The translations under genes and the position numbers were made by a program. Shown here piece after piece: positions 21,064 through 31,681 of a stretch of DNA of 64,000 nt; position 1 is the stretch's first letter; each line of letters begins with the position of its first letter. The notes below the pieces were generated by a model, which did not search any database, was not told where the DNA came from, and saw nothing but the letters and a program-made list of their open reading frames with translations. This stretch comes from Pristionchus mayeri (Eukaryota > Nematoda > Chromadorea > Rhabditida > Neodiplogasteridae), in contig BTRK01000001.1 of assembly GCA_036245805.1 (NCBI GenBank), positions 6,386,001 through 6,450,000 of the forward strand. The letters are read 5' to 3'.

Positions 21064-24038
21064 ATGAGCTCTGAAGAATCGGAAGGTAAATGCATCTACT
21101 TCATGGAGAAGAATGATACTAGGTAAGCTTTGTTTAATCGATTGGTGGTTTCACTATCTCTAATCGAATATATTGAAAGAATGAATGGGGTATCCATTTT
21201 TAGTCTTGAAAAAAATCAAAATCTGAGTTGATTTCTCGAATTTCGTGAGAACGGGCTCATTCTTAGCGAATTTGTTAATTGGGAAAATATTTTCTTTCCA
21301 TTTGTAGAGGTCCCTTCACTGTGGAACAGATACTGAAGATGTCCTGGGATAAGAAGTTCGATGAATTGACCCCTTTCCATGTGAATCTGCACAATATTGA
21401 ATATCACTCGATGAAATGTGTTTCAAGAAGTATTTTTCAGATCGTGACAAATGGAAATAGTGCTGGAAAGGATACCAAATTTCAGTCATTTGGTAGGCTC
21501 TTTGAGTGTTTGCTAAAGAGTAAGCTGATCGTATTTTCTACAGAGCTTGTGAATATTCATCGTGGAATGATATGTATTATAATTGACAGGAGTGCGACAA
21601 TCATTTTGATAGTTCGATAAATAAAAATTTCAATTTTTAGCCGAACGGAACGGTGTACTCAGCTCATCTTTTCACACTCCGCTTGAAGTTGAAAGTGAAG
21701 AGGATCGTAAACTGCTCCCTATCGAAATGGTCCTGCGTTGTATTATTGCTTCCTATTAAGATTGAATTTAGTTGGTCGGTATTTATTTGCGGCCAGTCGA
21801 ACGTGTTGCGTTCGCCCTAAAATGATAATTTATATCAGAGATGTGAAAGGCGGTTGCATCGCGTCTCAGAATGCGTTGCTGTCATTTTCAGATGAAAAGA
21901 ATCTAAGGAACTTTTGAATTATGTTGTTGGACTTATAGATCAGTTTTCAGGGTTTTCGGATGCTGGGACTGAAATTCGCATCGAGTTTCGCCAAAGCCTA
22001 TTTGGGCATCTTCGAAATGTTTCGAATTGGTAAAACCGAGATGATTGAATGGCTGAGCAATCACATTTCTGTACTTGGTGAGAATTCAAAGGCCATTGAT
22101 TTTCATTACATTTTAAATTTTATATCATTTTAGATCATTATATTTTTTATTTTCCTAGCGAATTTCGTTTTGTTTAATGAAATTCTTAAATTATTTATAC
22201 GCTTTCAGAGAATAAATTCAAGACATTGTCAGTGGAGGTGAAAAAGAAGGCACTCGATGAATTGGTTCATCAAATGGAGATGAAACCGGTAAATGCACAT
22301 TTTAAAATATTTAATTAATGATAATTTTTGTCAAAAACTCAATGTTTGCAGTATCTCTTGTGTTCTGTCTGCGATAGATTCATGTTCACTGCTTTTAACA
22401 CGTTCTTTCACATGTCCACTCCAGATCACGTCGATAAGGTTTCTTTAATATGTTATTTAAGTAATCGATGAGATTACTTAAATTTGTCTGCGAAAAGTTT
22501 TTTTAAAATAACATAGTGGACGAGGATAAGACATTTCGGAAAAGCAGAAATCACCAGTTCAGAAAACCCAACTAAGAAATTTCATTTTTCGACAACAAAT
22601 AATTAAAATATCTGAAACATCCTTTTCTGAATTAGCATTTCTGAACCGGTCATTTCTGAAATGAAATTTCTGAAACGTCTTTTTCTGAAAAGTCATTTCT
22701 GAAGTGGTGATTTCTGATTTTGTTTTTCCGAAATGTCTTATCCCCTAGTGGACCACTCATTTATTTCCCAGATGAACAAGAAATCAGAAACTTTCGGGAA
22801 GGTGAACAAACTGATATCAATGATGGTCGCAGTAATCAATCCTGAGTCAGTTTTGATTCTTTCTACCTTAGTTTAATACAAATATATTTTTTGGATTTCA
22901 AATCATGCTTTGATTAACGCCATTAAATACATATGAAAAATTGTCGAATTTAAAGCATGAAATAATAAGTCGTGGTTTTTTTCTAAGTTGTTGAAAGTGT
23001 GGAAATGAAAAAAAGTCATATTTTTTTAGTCATATTTTTGTCATATTTTTGAGAACGGAGAAGCCTAAATGTTTAGTATCACATATACCAAGGTTTGTAT
23101 AAAAAATACTCTGGAATTTAATTCAAAATGATGAAAGAATGATCTAATTTCTTATTGTTGCAGAACGGTTCATGAAGAAAATAAAGCATTGAATAAACAT
23201 CATCAAAAGTGGGTTTTCCCCATTTATTATCATTATTTGGATGACTGGAATATCCATTTTTAATGTTTAACAATCCCTTAATCTACTTATACACAGATCT
23301 CGGTCGATGAATGTGATGGTCGATATCGATGAATTGCGATGAAATGGAAACAGAATATATGAACTGTTGAAACAATGGAGTCCAACTTTGTCAAACGCCG
23401 GTCTGGCAAGTGAATACATGAAAATTCTGCAGAAATACGGTGATGAATACATGCAAGACTTGCGCACGATTTTCGGAAACATAAAGGTTAGTAGGTAGAT
23501 TTTAATCAACTTAAAAGGGAAATAAAAATAAAACATGTTTATGAAGTACCTTTAAATTACTATCATTCGTATTTCGAAATTGCAGATGTGTTGCTTTTGG
23601 TGCAATCTCACCTTTGACGATAATGCCGAGTTCTATATCCATCTCCGCACATCCATGCATCTGCACAAAGTGAGTTATAAATATACATATATTTACTCTC
23701 ATTAATTGCATTTTACATTATTTAATGACCTTTTCTGATTGTTAATTTACTACCCAGGCGGATCCCTTCGACTATATAACTCTCGTCGTCAACTTTCACT
23801 ATGCTAAATTCGATCGTGAGGAGAGAGCATCCGCGATGCTTCTAGGTACCAACATTTTGCACCTTATTTTGGAATAATTCAATAAACTTTTCCTTCATTT
23901 GCAGCGGCTGGTTTACCGAAGAATTGGAAGCCATTGCCCTTCACGGCCCAACAGCAGAAGTATGTTTTCGAGCAGGAGGCCAAAGGTTGGTGTACAATTG
24001 CAATCGCTGGGTCTCATGAACAACATTTCCGATACTGA
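21064..24038 (+). CDS. GYF/double U1-type zinc-finger family, copy 2 (one internal stop)
   Basis: Thirteen exons: 21064-21122, 21308-21380, 21441-21492, 21641-21729, 21951-22077, 22209-22288, 22352-22438, 22772-22845, 23164-23208, 23297-23486, 23586-23669, 23758-23845, 23905-24038. They sum to 1182 bp, a multiple of three. CTCAG precedes the ATG by one base, a probable trans-splice site. Domains: GYF-like GPFTVEQILKMSWDKKFDE; finger 1 CSVCDRFMFT...H-x5-H (exon 7); finger 2 CFWCNLTFDD...H-x5-H (exon 11). Codon 244 (23340-23342) is TGA in exon 10; the frame stays open after it. This may be a very young null allele, a sequencing error or readthrough. Probable nucleic-acid-binding protein; exact role unknown. 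Intron 7 carries a hAT-like MITE. Confidence 0.75.
22522..22745. mobile_element. hAT-like MITE, TSD TAGTGGAC
   Basis: A 224-bp element starting GAGGATAAGACATTTCGGAAA-like and ending in the complement, with an exact 8-bp duplication TAGTGGAC at 22514-22521 and 22746-22753. The interior is made of short, repeated, alternately oriented TTTCTGAA units. The 8-bp duplication indicates a hAT-type transposase. It lies in the intron between exons 7 and 8 of copy 2. Confidence 0.85.
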
Positions 24039-24160
24039 AAATGTATGCCAATAGAATCTACTGAATTTAATATTTTGATTCATTATTCAATTACCTTTCT
24101 GTGTAATGATTCCTCTCATTTATGCCCTGCTTTTGAAACTAATTTTCCTCCATCTACAGC

Positions 24161-24248
24161 CAAAGAGGAAGAGGAATTGCGAAGAGGAATTGCAAAGAAG
24201 AGGAAGGAAGAAGAAGAAGAAGAAGAAGAAGAGGAAGCAATCTTCTAA
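24161..24248 (+). other. Acidic tail exon-like segment after copy 2
   Basis: After an ACAG at 24157-24160 an open segment begins AKEEEELRRGIAKKRK, continues with an uninterrupted run of Glu (a GAA repeat) and ends at TAA. It resembles the extra tail after copy 1 near 20600. It could be an alternative last exon or 3' UTR; the GAA run may be only a microsatellite. Confidence 0.35.
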
Positions 24249-24249
24249 C

Positions 24250-24695
24250 GGAGGGCCAACTGATGGAACTTCCGAATGAAACTTCCGCAATCCGATTGCA
24301 ACGCTATGAATATTCAAAAACGTCACCTCTCATAACAAACACTTTTATCTTTCTTTATCTATAATTCGTCTTGTATATTACTTATTGATCCTTCATTCAC
24401 TAGGTTGTTCTACATTGCTCTACTTTGGCCTCCTAATTATACATCCATTGAATTAGGTTTTCTTAGATGGACTTGTTTAACTATCCAATTATTAGATCTA
24501 TCGTGTATTCACCGCTGGTTTATCTTTTGAATTTACATCTTTCTATTTAGGAAATGATGCGTTGTTACATTTTTGTCCGAATTTGCGTAAAGAAGACTGG
24601 AAATGGATGTGCACTGTTTTAGTAAAAGCGTTCCTGAATCGCTTTGATATCTGAGAGGATGTTATATGGTTGCTTAATTTAATACCTGAAGACAG
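24250..24695. repeat. Duplicated intergenic block (with 20590-21060)
   Basis: Second copy of the 5' flank described upstream of copy 2. It diverges by scattered substitutions and small indels and ends at the copy 3 start codon. Confidence 0.8.
24625..24649 (+). promoter_or_regulatory. Conserved palindromic upstream element, copy 3
   Basis: AAAGCG-N9-CGCTTTGATA, 47 bp before the ATG at 24697. It lies inside the duplicated intergenic block. Confidence 0.7.
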
Positions 24696-24696
24696 A

Positions 24697-26948
24697 ATGA
24701 GCTCTGAAGAATCTAAAGAAAATCTGCGCATCTTCATCGATAATGATGAAAATATTCAGTAAGTATTCTTGATTTAGTTTTCTTGAATATCTCTGAACAA
24801 ATAAATGTATGGATGGGCTTTCTTGACAAGTGAAAACGAATTTAGAAGTCTGGGTTGAGTTCTCAGCAGGCGTTAGCACAAACTCGAGAGTTTGTAGAGT
24901 GGTAACACTTTTTTCCGTTTGCAATTCATTCAGAATCTGGTTTTATTTCTCGAATTTAGTAGGCAATGCTTACTCGTGAGAGTTTGAAAAAATGTAAAAT
25001 CTTGTTTTTTTCTATTTTCAGAGGATCCTACAATGAGCGCCAACTTCTGGACATTTGCATGCAGAAAGAATTTGATGACTCTACCCCTTTCTGCGTGAGT
25101 TTAAGTATATTATCATTTCTGTAGCAAGTGCTATTTGTTGGCCAATATTTCAGTTAATGAAGGAGGGAGAGGAGCCTGACAATGACACTCCGTTTCTTAC
25201 ATATGGTGGACGTTTTATATTTAAATTTATATTAATCATTATGTAATTTGTATTTCACGACACATGGTAGACAGTGTGCGCAATCAAAATGTGCGAAATA
25301 TCGAAAACCCAAATTTTGAATTTGTGGAAGGTAGAACGATTTTTTGCTCAATGAATTATCTTTTTTACGGCGGCAATCAACCAAATCAAAAAAAAATTCA
25401 ATTTGTATTCGATATTAATTTTGTCACTCGCCAATTCCTGCTAAACAACATGAAAATACATTTTTAGCCCAACGACGCATGGAGGGTGTTCCGTTCAGCT
25501 TCGCTAATGCTGTTCCTTTCGAGAAGAATCAGATATATGAAGGTCTTAATCCGATTCAAGAAGATCAGGTAATACAATCTATCAAAAAAGTTCTCTAGTG
25601 TGATTTTTTAATATTGTTATTGTAACATTTAATAGGCCATAAAACCTCACGGTTGTCCCCTGTTCAAGGTAGCAACGGCTCTCAAAACACTTCGCCATTT
25701 TCATATTAGGGAAGTTCCGCGACCCCTAGAAAATTGAATTTATTTATAGTAACGGACATTCGCTTTGCGAGCATATGTTTCGCTTTGCAGAGTGTTCAGA
25801 AGCTCCATGTAGAACCTGATGAGTTTCAAGCTACTCCTTTTGTCGTCGCATATCTTGTCATCTGCGACTTCTTCCGAGAGAAAGAAAAGTAGTTACATGA
25901 AATAACGTTGGAATACCTTATTGGAATTGGTGATTGCTGCTATATTATTTTGCTTAAATTCCATCATCATTAGGTAGTTCCACTTTTTGTGATCTAATTG
26001 AATTATGCACTCATTGCAAATTGCAGAGGCTGCGTTCACAGATTTAACAACGGCACAGAAAGAACTCGTACTCAAAGAGTTGGAACAAAAAATCGCCATG
26101 AAGCAGGTATTTAGTGATCAATGTAATACCAGTTTTATTGTTTTATAGTTTCTCTTCTGTTCCTTCTGCGATCGATTCATGTTCACTCCTCATCAGACAT
26201 TCCTGCACATGACCAATGGCGATCACATCAAAAAGGTTTCTTTAATATTTGCATAATGTCTATGGTTAAATTTTGTATTTGTGGATACACGGTCTTCTTA
26301 TGGAAAATAAACTGAATATCAGGCGATCAGTTCATCCAAGACCTTCGAGAAGGCGATCGACCTGATGCAAATTATGGTCAGAGCGAAAACTGGAAAGTCA
26401 GTATCAGTTTGTTTTCCTTTTTGTCCTATGTTATAAATACATTTTCAACTATTCTCGATATTTTGAATAAAAAATTTGCCGAATATAAATAGTGAAAAAA
26501 TTGCTATATATTTACCAGCTCAGAGATGCTATGTACGACAATTTTGAATTGAATCCAAATGCAAAAGAAAGAATTCCTTGATTTCCGCTTCATTTCAGAA
26601 TACTGGAATACGAATGTACAAGAAGGGAAAAACAAATGGAGGGGTGAGTTTTTTTCACCATTATTGTGTGCGCTAGCAGTAGGATTATATTGTAACCAAT
26701 GAGATTGCTGTTTTATCAATATCGTTTACAAAGTTCAATCCATGTTCAGATGGACTTCGGAGAGTCCGAAGGATGAAGATTTGCGTCCACTTGGAAACCT
26801 GTTGGACGGAGTGAGAAGAAGAGAAGAAGTGATGAACTGCAATCGAGAAAATACGAATTTCGAAGTGGCGGAAATTTGGATAAATCAGCTGCAGAATGAG
26901 AGTGAAGAGTGGATGAAACTACTAATCATGAGGATCGGAAAAGCAAAG
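24697..26948 (+). CDS. GYF/U1-type zinc-finger family, copy 3 (stop in exon 5, no finger 2)
   Basis: Exons 24697-24758, 25022-25094, 25154-25205, 25468-25568, 25791-25929, 26027-26106, 26149-26235, 26323-26396, 26599-26643, 26750-26948; total 912 bp, in phase. GACAG lies one base before the ATG. GYF-like segment GSYNERQLLDICMQKEFDD ... GVPFSF; finger 1 CSFCDRFMFT...H-x5-H in exon 7. Exon 5 has an in-frame TAG at 25890-25892. A donor at 25889 would remove the stop but breaks phase with exon 6. The PELRP position reads DLRP. No finger 2 or terminal exon is found before copy 4; the next family-like exon is at 27835 and is phase-compatible, so copies 3 and 4 may form one fused transcript. Closest to copy 1 in the GYF-like part. 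Confidence 0.65.
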
Positions 26949-27834
26949 GTTTGATAGAATGTATTGAAATATTGATAATCAGCATAGATATTGTATATGA
27001 TAACACTGGCTCCTCCCTTTCGAGTTCGAGGATAAATTATCATTCGAGAATTTTGCACCCGCTCTTAAATAAGCACAAAGCAGTAGCAAAATAACGCAAC
27101 CTTAATTTGGTTTCTGGCTCCGCACCTTGCAATACACTGATTTTCAAACCCGAGGTGGGTGAATCCGCGGCAATGGTAAATGCTCTCAATTATTGATACA
27201 ATCGATGCCAGTCCAATATTTACCGTTTACTCTCATCTTCGAATATTGTAACATATACGTTTAGGCAAATGAAATGCGATTGTGTCAAGAACCAGCCATT
27301 CGTTGTGGGGAAGATATTCTAGGTTGAACCGTACGCAGATGTACACTCAAATTCAACTGTTTCCAACGATGTCAGGGAAAAAGTGAGGTGAAATATCGGC
27401 TAGACTTGTATTATCCTATTAGTACTTGTCACATACAATACATTTATCATACAAAATAGTGGGTTGAGGTATCGCTATTTAAAAATCCTGGCCCATCACT
27501 ACGCTCACACGTGAGAGTACCCTCTAGGAATAGTGTATTGTTTGATTCCTCAAGAGATATCGTAAAAACGGGCAGGTCAATTGACACCAAACTAATTAGA
27601 AATATAGTATAGTGGTCCCTCATAATAATAATGCTATTGAAAAAATGAGCGGCTCTTGTAAAGGTATTTGGCTTAACGACAAATATGAGTCCGGGTAATT
27701 TTGCGACACCCTGTAGTATCTTATTGTTACTTATTTTATTTAGTTATGTTGTATTATAATAATATTAATGTATTTTCTAAAAAAAAGTTGTTTATGAGGT
27801 GTTACTTTAGTTTGTTTAGAAATATTTGTTTTAG
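26949..27834. other. Intron or intergenic, nothing recognised
   Basis: About 0.9 kb separates the last recognised exon of copy 3 from the first of copy 4. I see no finger-2 exon, inverted repeat or transposase here. The place where copy 3 should carry its second finger appears to have been deleted or replaced. Confidence 0.4.
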
Positions 27835-30800
27835 GAGATTTGCAAGCTGGCAAAAGTGTGCGAGGACATACCTCAAGTGATGGAGGGAATCAGAGAAAGT
27901 GAGGTAGTACATTTTTGAAAATTTTTATTTTTTAAAACAAGAAATTAGCACTAAATTTGATCGCTTCCTATATCAGTGTGCTACTTCTAGGACTTCTAAC
28001 AAATTCTCTATTTTTTAAATGTTGATAAAATATGGGTACGTTTTTATTGTTTCTTTGGTTCAACCGAGATCATCCGTTTGATCACGCCACCGAGTACTGA
28101 GGTTCCATGTGCTTTCAGAGTTATGAGAAGGAATTCCCGATGGCAAATATGAACGACTTCATATCGGAATTGTGCGAGCCACCGACTTATAGGTGAGAAA
28201 TTGTATTATTATTTTTTTTTAATTTTATTATACTAAATAGTTTAGAATTTCGATTAAGTGCTATTTTGGATGAGAGCTAATTCGTAATGCCGCCACAGCT
28301 GAGCTCGATTCTAACTAGTTAAATGCCAGTTAAACCTGGTTTTTCTAGAGAACACACCTAAGCTATAAGAAAAGCTCTCATCGGGCGGCCACCCGTACAT
28401 TTGTCGTTCTTTGATCGGCGGCTACCCGTTGATTGGTCGTTCTCTGGTGGCCATGGAAAATGAACGTATAGGAGGGGGTCATGGTGAAAATCTAACCCGG
28501 TCGTACCTCTTCGAGACAACATAGTCTCTGCTCTGCTGGAGCTCATCTCTGCTCTATAGAAACGAAGTCAGAAGGGAGGCTGAACGGAGAGCCGATGCCG
28601 TTGAAAGTACACAATTCCCCTGAAAAAAATATAACTTATATTTATTTCAACAGTCTAAAATATGCCAAGAGTGAATGAAGGAGTCCCTATTTATGTCCCT
28701 ATTTTTCAAGTGCAAATAGTATACGAGTATTTTTTACGCATGCCCTGAAGATTGAAATATAGGAAATATATTAAGGCGCTGACTGCCGACGATGACGGCA
28801 TTTTTCCGCAATCGAGGGGCTTGATTCCGGCCACTGCAGCTGCTACAGTCGATGAAGGCGTCAGTGCTGAAGCTCCTGCTGCCGCTGCCGCAGCTGCAGT
28901 TAGTACATCGAAAAAGAAGGAGCGTCCGAAGCAGCCCAGGAATAGCAGAGTTGCAGCTGCTGCAGCCCAGCCGGCTGCAAGTACTGGCCAGCCAGCGCGT
29001 TATGTGCCCGAGGTGTTTTGACTTTCCTGTAACATTTTTACGGTTTGTGTGCAATTTTTATCTTAAGTTTTCCATTCTTTCCATTCTTCAATAATTATTA
29101 TCAAAAGTTCTTTAAACGATGCAAAATGGCAATTTTTTACAGTGGGTATCGGAGTGTGTCGAGTTCTATCTTCGAATCTGCAACAATTTAATGAATGGAG
29201 AGGATCCGAAGATAACAATCTACACTATGATTTACCAGGAAATCGGTGAACATTTTTGAAATTTGTTTTTGAAAAATCTTGAAGATCTTTAAATTTCGTA
29301 CTATTCATAATGTAAAATAGGAGATTTGTGTGTACGTGTCTAGTTGTTTTACATAATGATATACCGGTTTCAACGTTTATAGATATTCGTCTCGATAACA
29401 TGGAGAAAGACGATGCGAAGATTCTTTTCGAAGAGTTGGTTCTACAAATCGATGAGCAGCCGGTCAGTTCAATTCGATTGTCTCCTTTTGAAGGAAATGT
29501 GTAATTTTTCAAGTTAATGTTGCCTAATAAAAAATGATTGTGCAAGAGATTAACCGCTGTTTGCCATTTTCTCTATTTTTGTATTTCTTTTTTCAGGTTC
29601 TCTTCTGTTCCTTCTGTGATCGATGCATATTCACTGCTCGTCAGAGATTCATGCACATCGCTAGTTCCGAACACACTTCCAAGGTTTATTTTGAGAAAAT
29701 GTTTCGACTATTTATCACGCGACTTACACAAAAAATGGAAAATTTCGATTTTTTGATCAATTTACTAAAATATGTATAGATTTATATTTCAGCTTACCGA
29801 GGTTTCTCTGAACTATCTCCACGTTAACACTCTTCTCACAAAGATGGTTGGCATAATGAGAGTGCAAAAGTATGTTTTATTGAAGTTTTTTAAAGAATGT
29901 ATTCCATAAATGTAGTATCTTTAAGTATCATCATTATAAGCGGAGTTTGAACGAATTTATATGCAAAGTTTTCAGGATGTTTCAGCAAGCGACGGAACGA
30001 GTGAAGAGTCTTCAGCTCAAGTGAGGGTGCTTCAGAATTTTATCAATATACAAAAATATAACTTCTTCTGGATATTTGGGAAATATGTAATTTTTTGTTA
30101 TTCTCATCATGCTTTGCATTTGTAATGCGTACTCCTGTAAATGGCATAGACGTTTTAATGGGTACATTAAAAATGATTATTCATGCCGCTGAGATTGATT
30201 AAATGGCAGGATGCCGAAAAGATGACTGAATTAACATTACTCTGTAACATAAATGCTATATTTAGGTGGTCGTCGATGAGCCTTGATGATCCGGAACTGC
30301 GTCCGTCCAGAGATATCAATGAGATTCTGCACTTCGGAATAAGCCTGTCCGATAATCTGCCCAATGCGGAACAGGCGGTGAAGATCGAGAGTGCATTGCG
30401 CGGCAAATTGGGCCAGTTTACACTGAAGAAGCTTGAAGAGAACATCGGAAATTCCAAGGTTTGTTTTTCTTGCAAATTCAAATAAACGGGCAAACTCAAA
30501 TATAAACTCAAATTCAAATATAAACGGGCAAACTCAAGGAAATAAAGTGACATCACTTGAGCGCAGTTTCAGACGCGTTGCATCCCGTGCAAGCTCATCT
30601 TCGCCAACGCTGCCGAGTACTTTGGCCATCTGCTCACCTTCTACCATCTGAGAGAGGTCAACTCTTTTTTATATTATCTAAAAAATAAAAAAAATGTTCA
30701 GAAAACAAGTTTTTGAATTCTCCTTTATGAAAAAAGTTAATTGAATAACATTTTTTTAGGCGGATCCTCTCGATCTCATCACGATGCTCGTCAACGTTCA

Positions 30801-30921
30801 GAAGAGAGAAGTGGCTCGTCTCCAGCTGTGGCCCGAGTTGCCAGCTGTCAATCCCTTCAATCCCCTTTCTCTCCTCGGCAACTTTTCCGCTCTCTGGGGA
30901 CGTCCCATTGTGACTGACTAG
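27835..30921 (+). CDS. Double U1-type zinc-finger family, copy 4 (5' part rearranged)
   Basis: Recognised exons: 27835-27903 (EICKLAKVCEDI..., like exon 5 of copies 5 and 6), possibly 28119-28192, then 28776-29012 (Ala-rich, basic PKQPRN), 29143-29245, 29383-29462, 29597-29683 (finger 1 CSFCDRCIFT...H-x5-H), 29793-29869, 29976-30020, 30266-30458 (DDPELRPSR), 30573-30656 (finger 2 CIPCKLIFAN...H-x5-H), 30760-30921 with stop. From 28776 on the exons total 1068 bp, in phase. No start codon or GYF-like exon is found in place; relics of exons 3 and 4 lie inverted at 28507-28700. The gene may use the promoter and N-terminus of copy 3, or be a fragment. The C-terminus, with NVQKREVARLQLWPEL, is longer than in copies 6 and 8. 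Confidence 0.7.
28507..28700 (-). pseudogene. Inverted exon 3-4 fragment of a family member
   Basis: On the minus strand, the end of an exon-3-like segment (TCCTTCATTCACTCTTG) is followed by an intron and TTTCAG, then an exon-4-like segment (AACGGCATCGGC...CCGTTCAGCCTCCCTTC) ending in GAAGAG and a GT donor at 28506. Reading the family frame gives a stop after GAGCAGAGA. It lies between plus-strand exons of copy 4, so part of that gene's 5' half was inverted or copied in inverted orientation. Confidence 0.7.
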
Positions 30922-31104
30922 ATGCATTAATATTGTTCAATATCATTTCGTTTTCTATGGTTTATGCGCTTAGAAGGGCAATATAAATTCTGTAAGATTT
31001 CACCGAGTCAATATTTCGCTTTTTTTCCGTGCAACTGTTATAATTTCTGATGTGTCTGATTTAGAATAAAGAAGTTCCGGAAATAATTGATATTTAAGAT
31101 TTAT

Positions 31105-31129
31105 AATGCGTCGCAGAATCGCAATATTA
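31105..31129 (+). promoter_or_regulatory. Degenerate palindromic upstream element, copy 5
   Basis: AATGCG-N9-CGCAATATTA, 47 bp before the ATG at 31177: same place and length as in the other copies, but the half-sites are damaged, in keeping with the dead state of copy 5. Confidence 0.5.
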
Positions 31130-31681
31130 TCTGTTTAAGGTTTAAATTAACCTTTTGATTATATTCTAGATTCAGAATGAGGGAAGAAGCCCTTTCACGC
31201 ACTAGCATCTTCTTCAAGGAGAAGAAGAATGAACTGAGGTGGGTAATTGTTCCTAGTAACCGCAGAGGTCCCTTCACTGAGTGCAAAGTTCAGGAGTGGT
31301 ACAGGAAAGGGTGGTTCGAGAACTCGTTCCCGTTCTATGTGAGTTTCAGGTCTAACCTATACATGTTGTCGGGAAAAATTCCTGGGAAATATTTTCAGTT
31401 CATGAAGAACGACAGCTCTCCTGATTCTACTCCTTCATTCACTCTTGGTAAGCTTTTCCGTGTTATTTCTATTTCGCATAGAGTAACGCATGAAACAATT
31501 GAATGAAACGAAGAAACGTGTACAATTGGTATGGCTAGACGTTCTATTTCATAATATTTCGGCCGAATTGCGCTGTCGCAACGGAATCGGAGCTCCGTTC
31601 AACCTCCCTTCTGATGTCATTTCTCCAGAAAAGATCCGAGCTCGAACAGAGGAGAGACTGCATTCTATTGAAGAGGTTATA

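Noticed and set aside
24195..24240. A conserved poly-Glu domain
   Set aside because: The run is a simple GAA microsatellite after the stop codon of copy 2; conservation cannot be shown.
28752..29094. Stand-alone Ala-rich gene
   Set aside because: The Ala-rich stretch is one exon of family copy 4, matched by the exon split by the LINE in copy 5.
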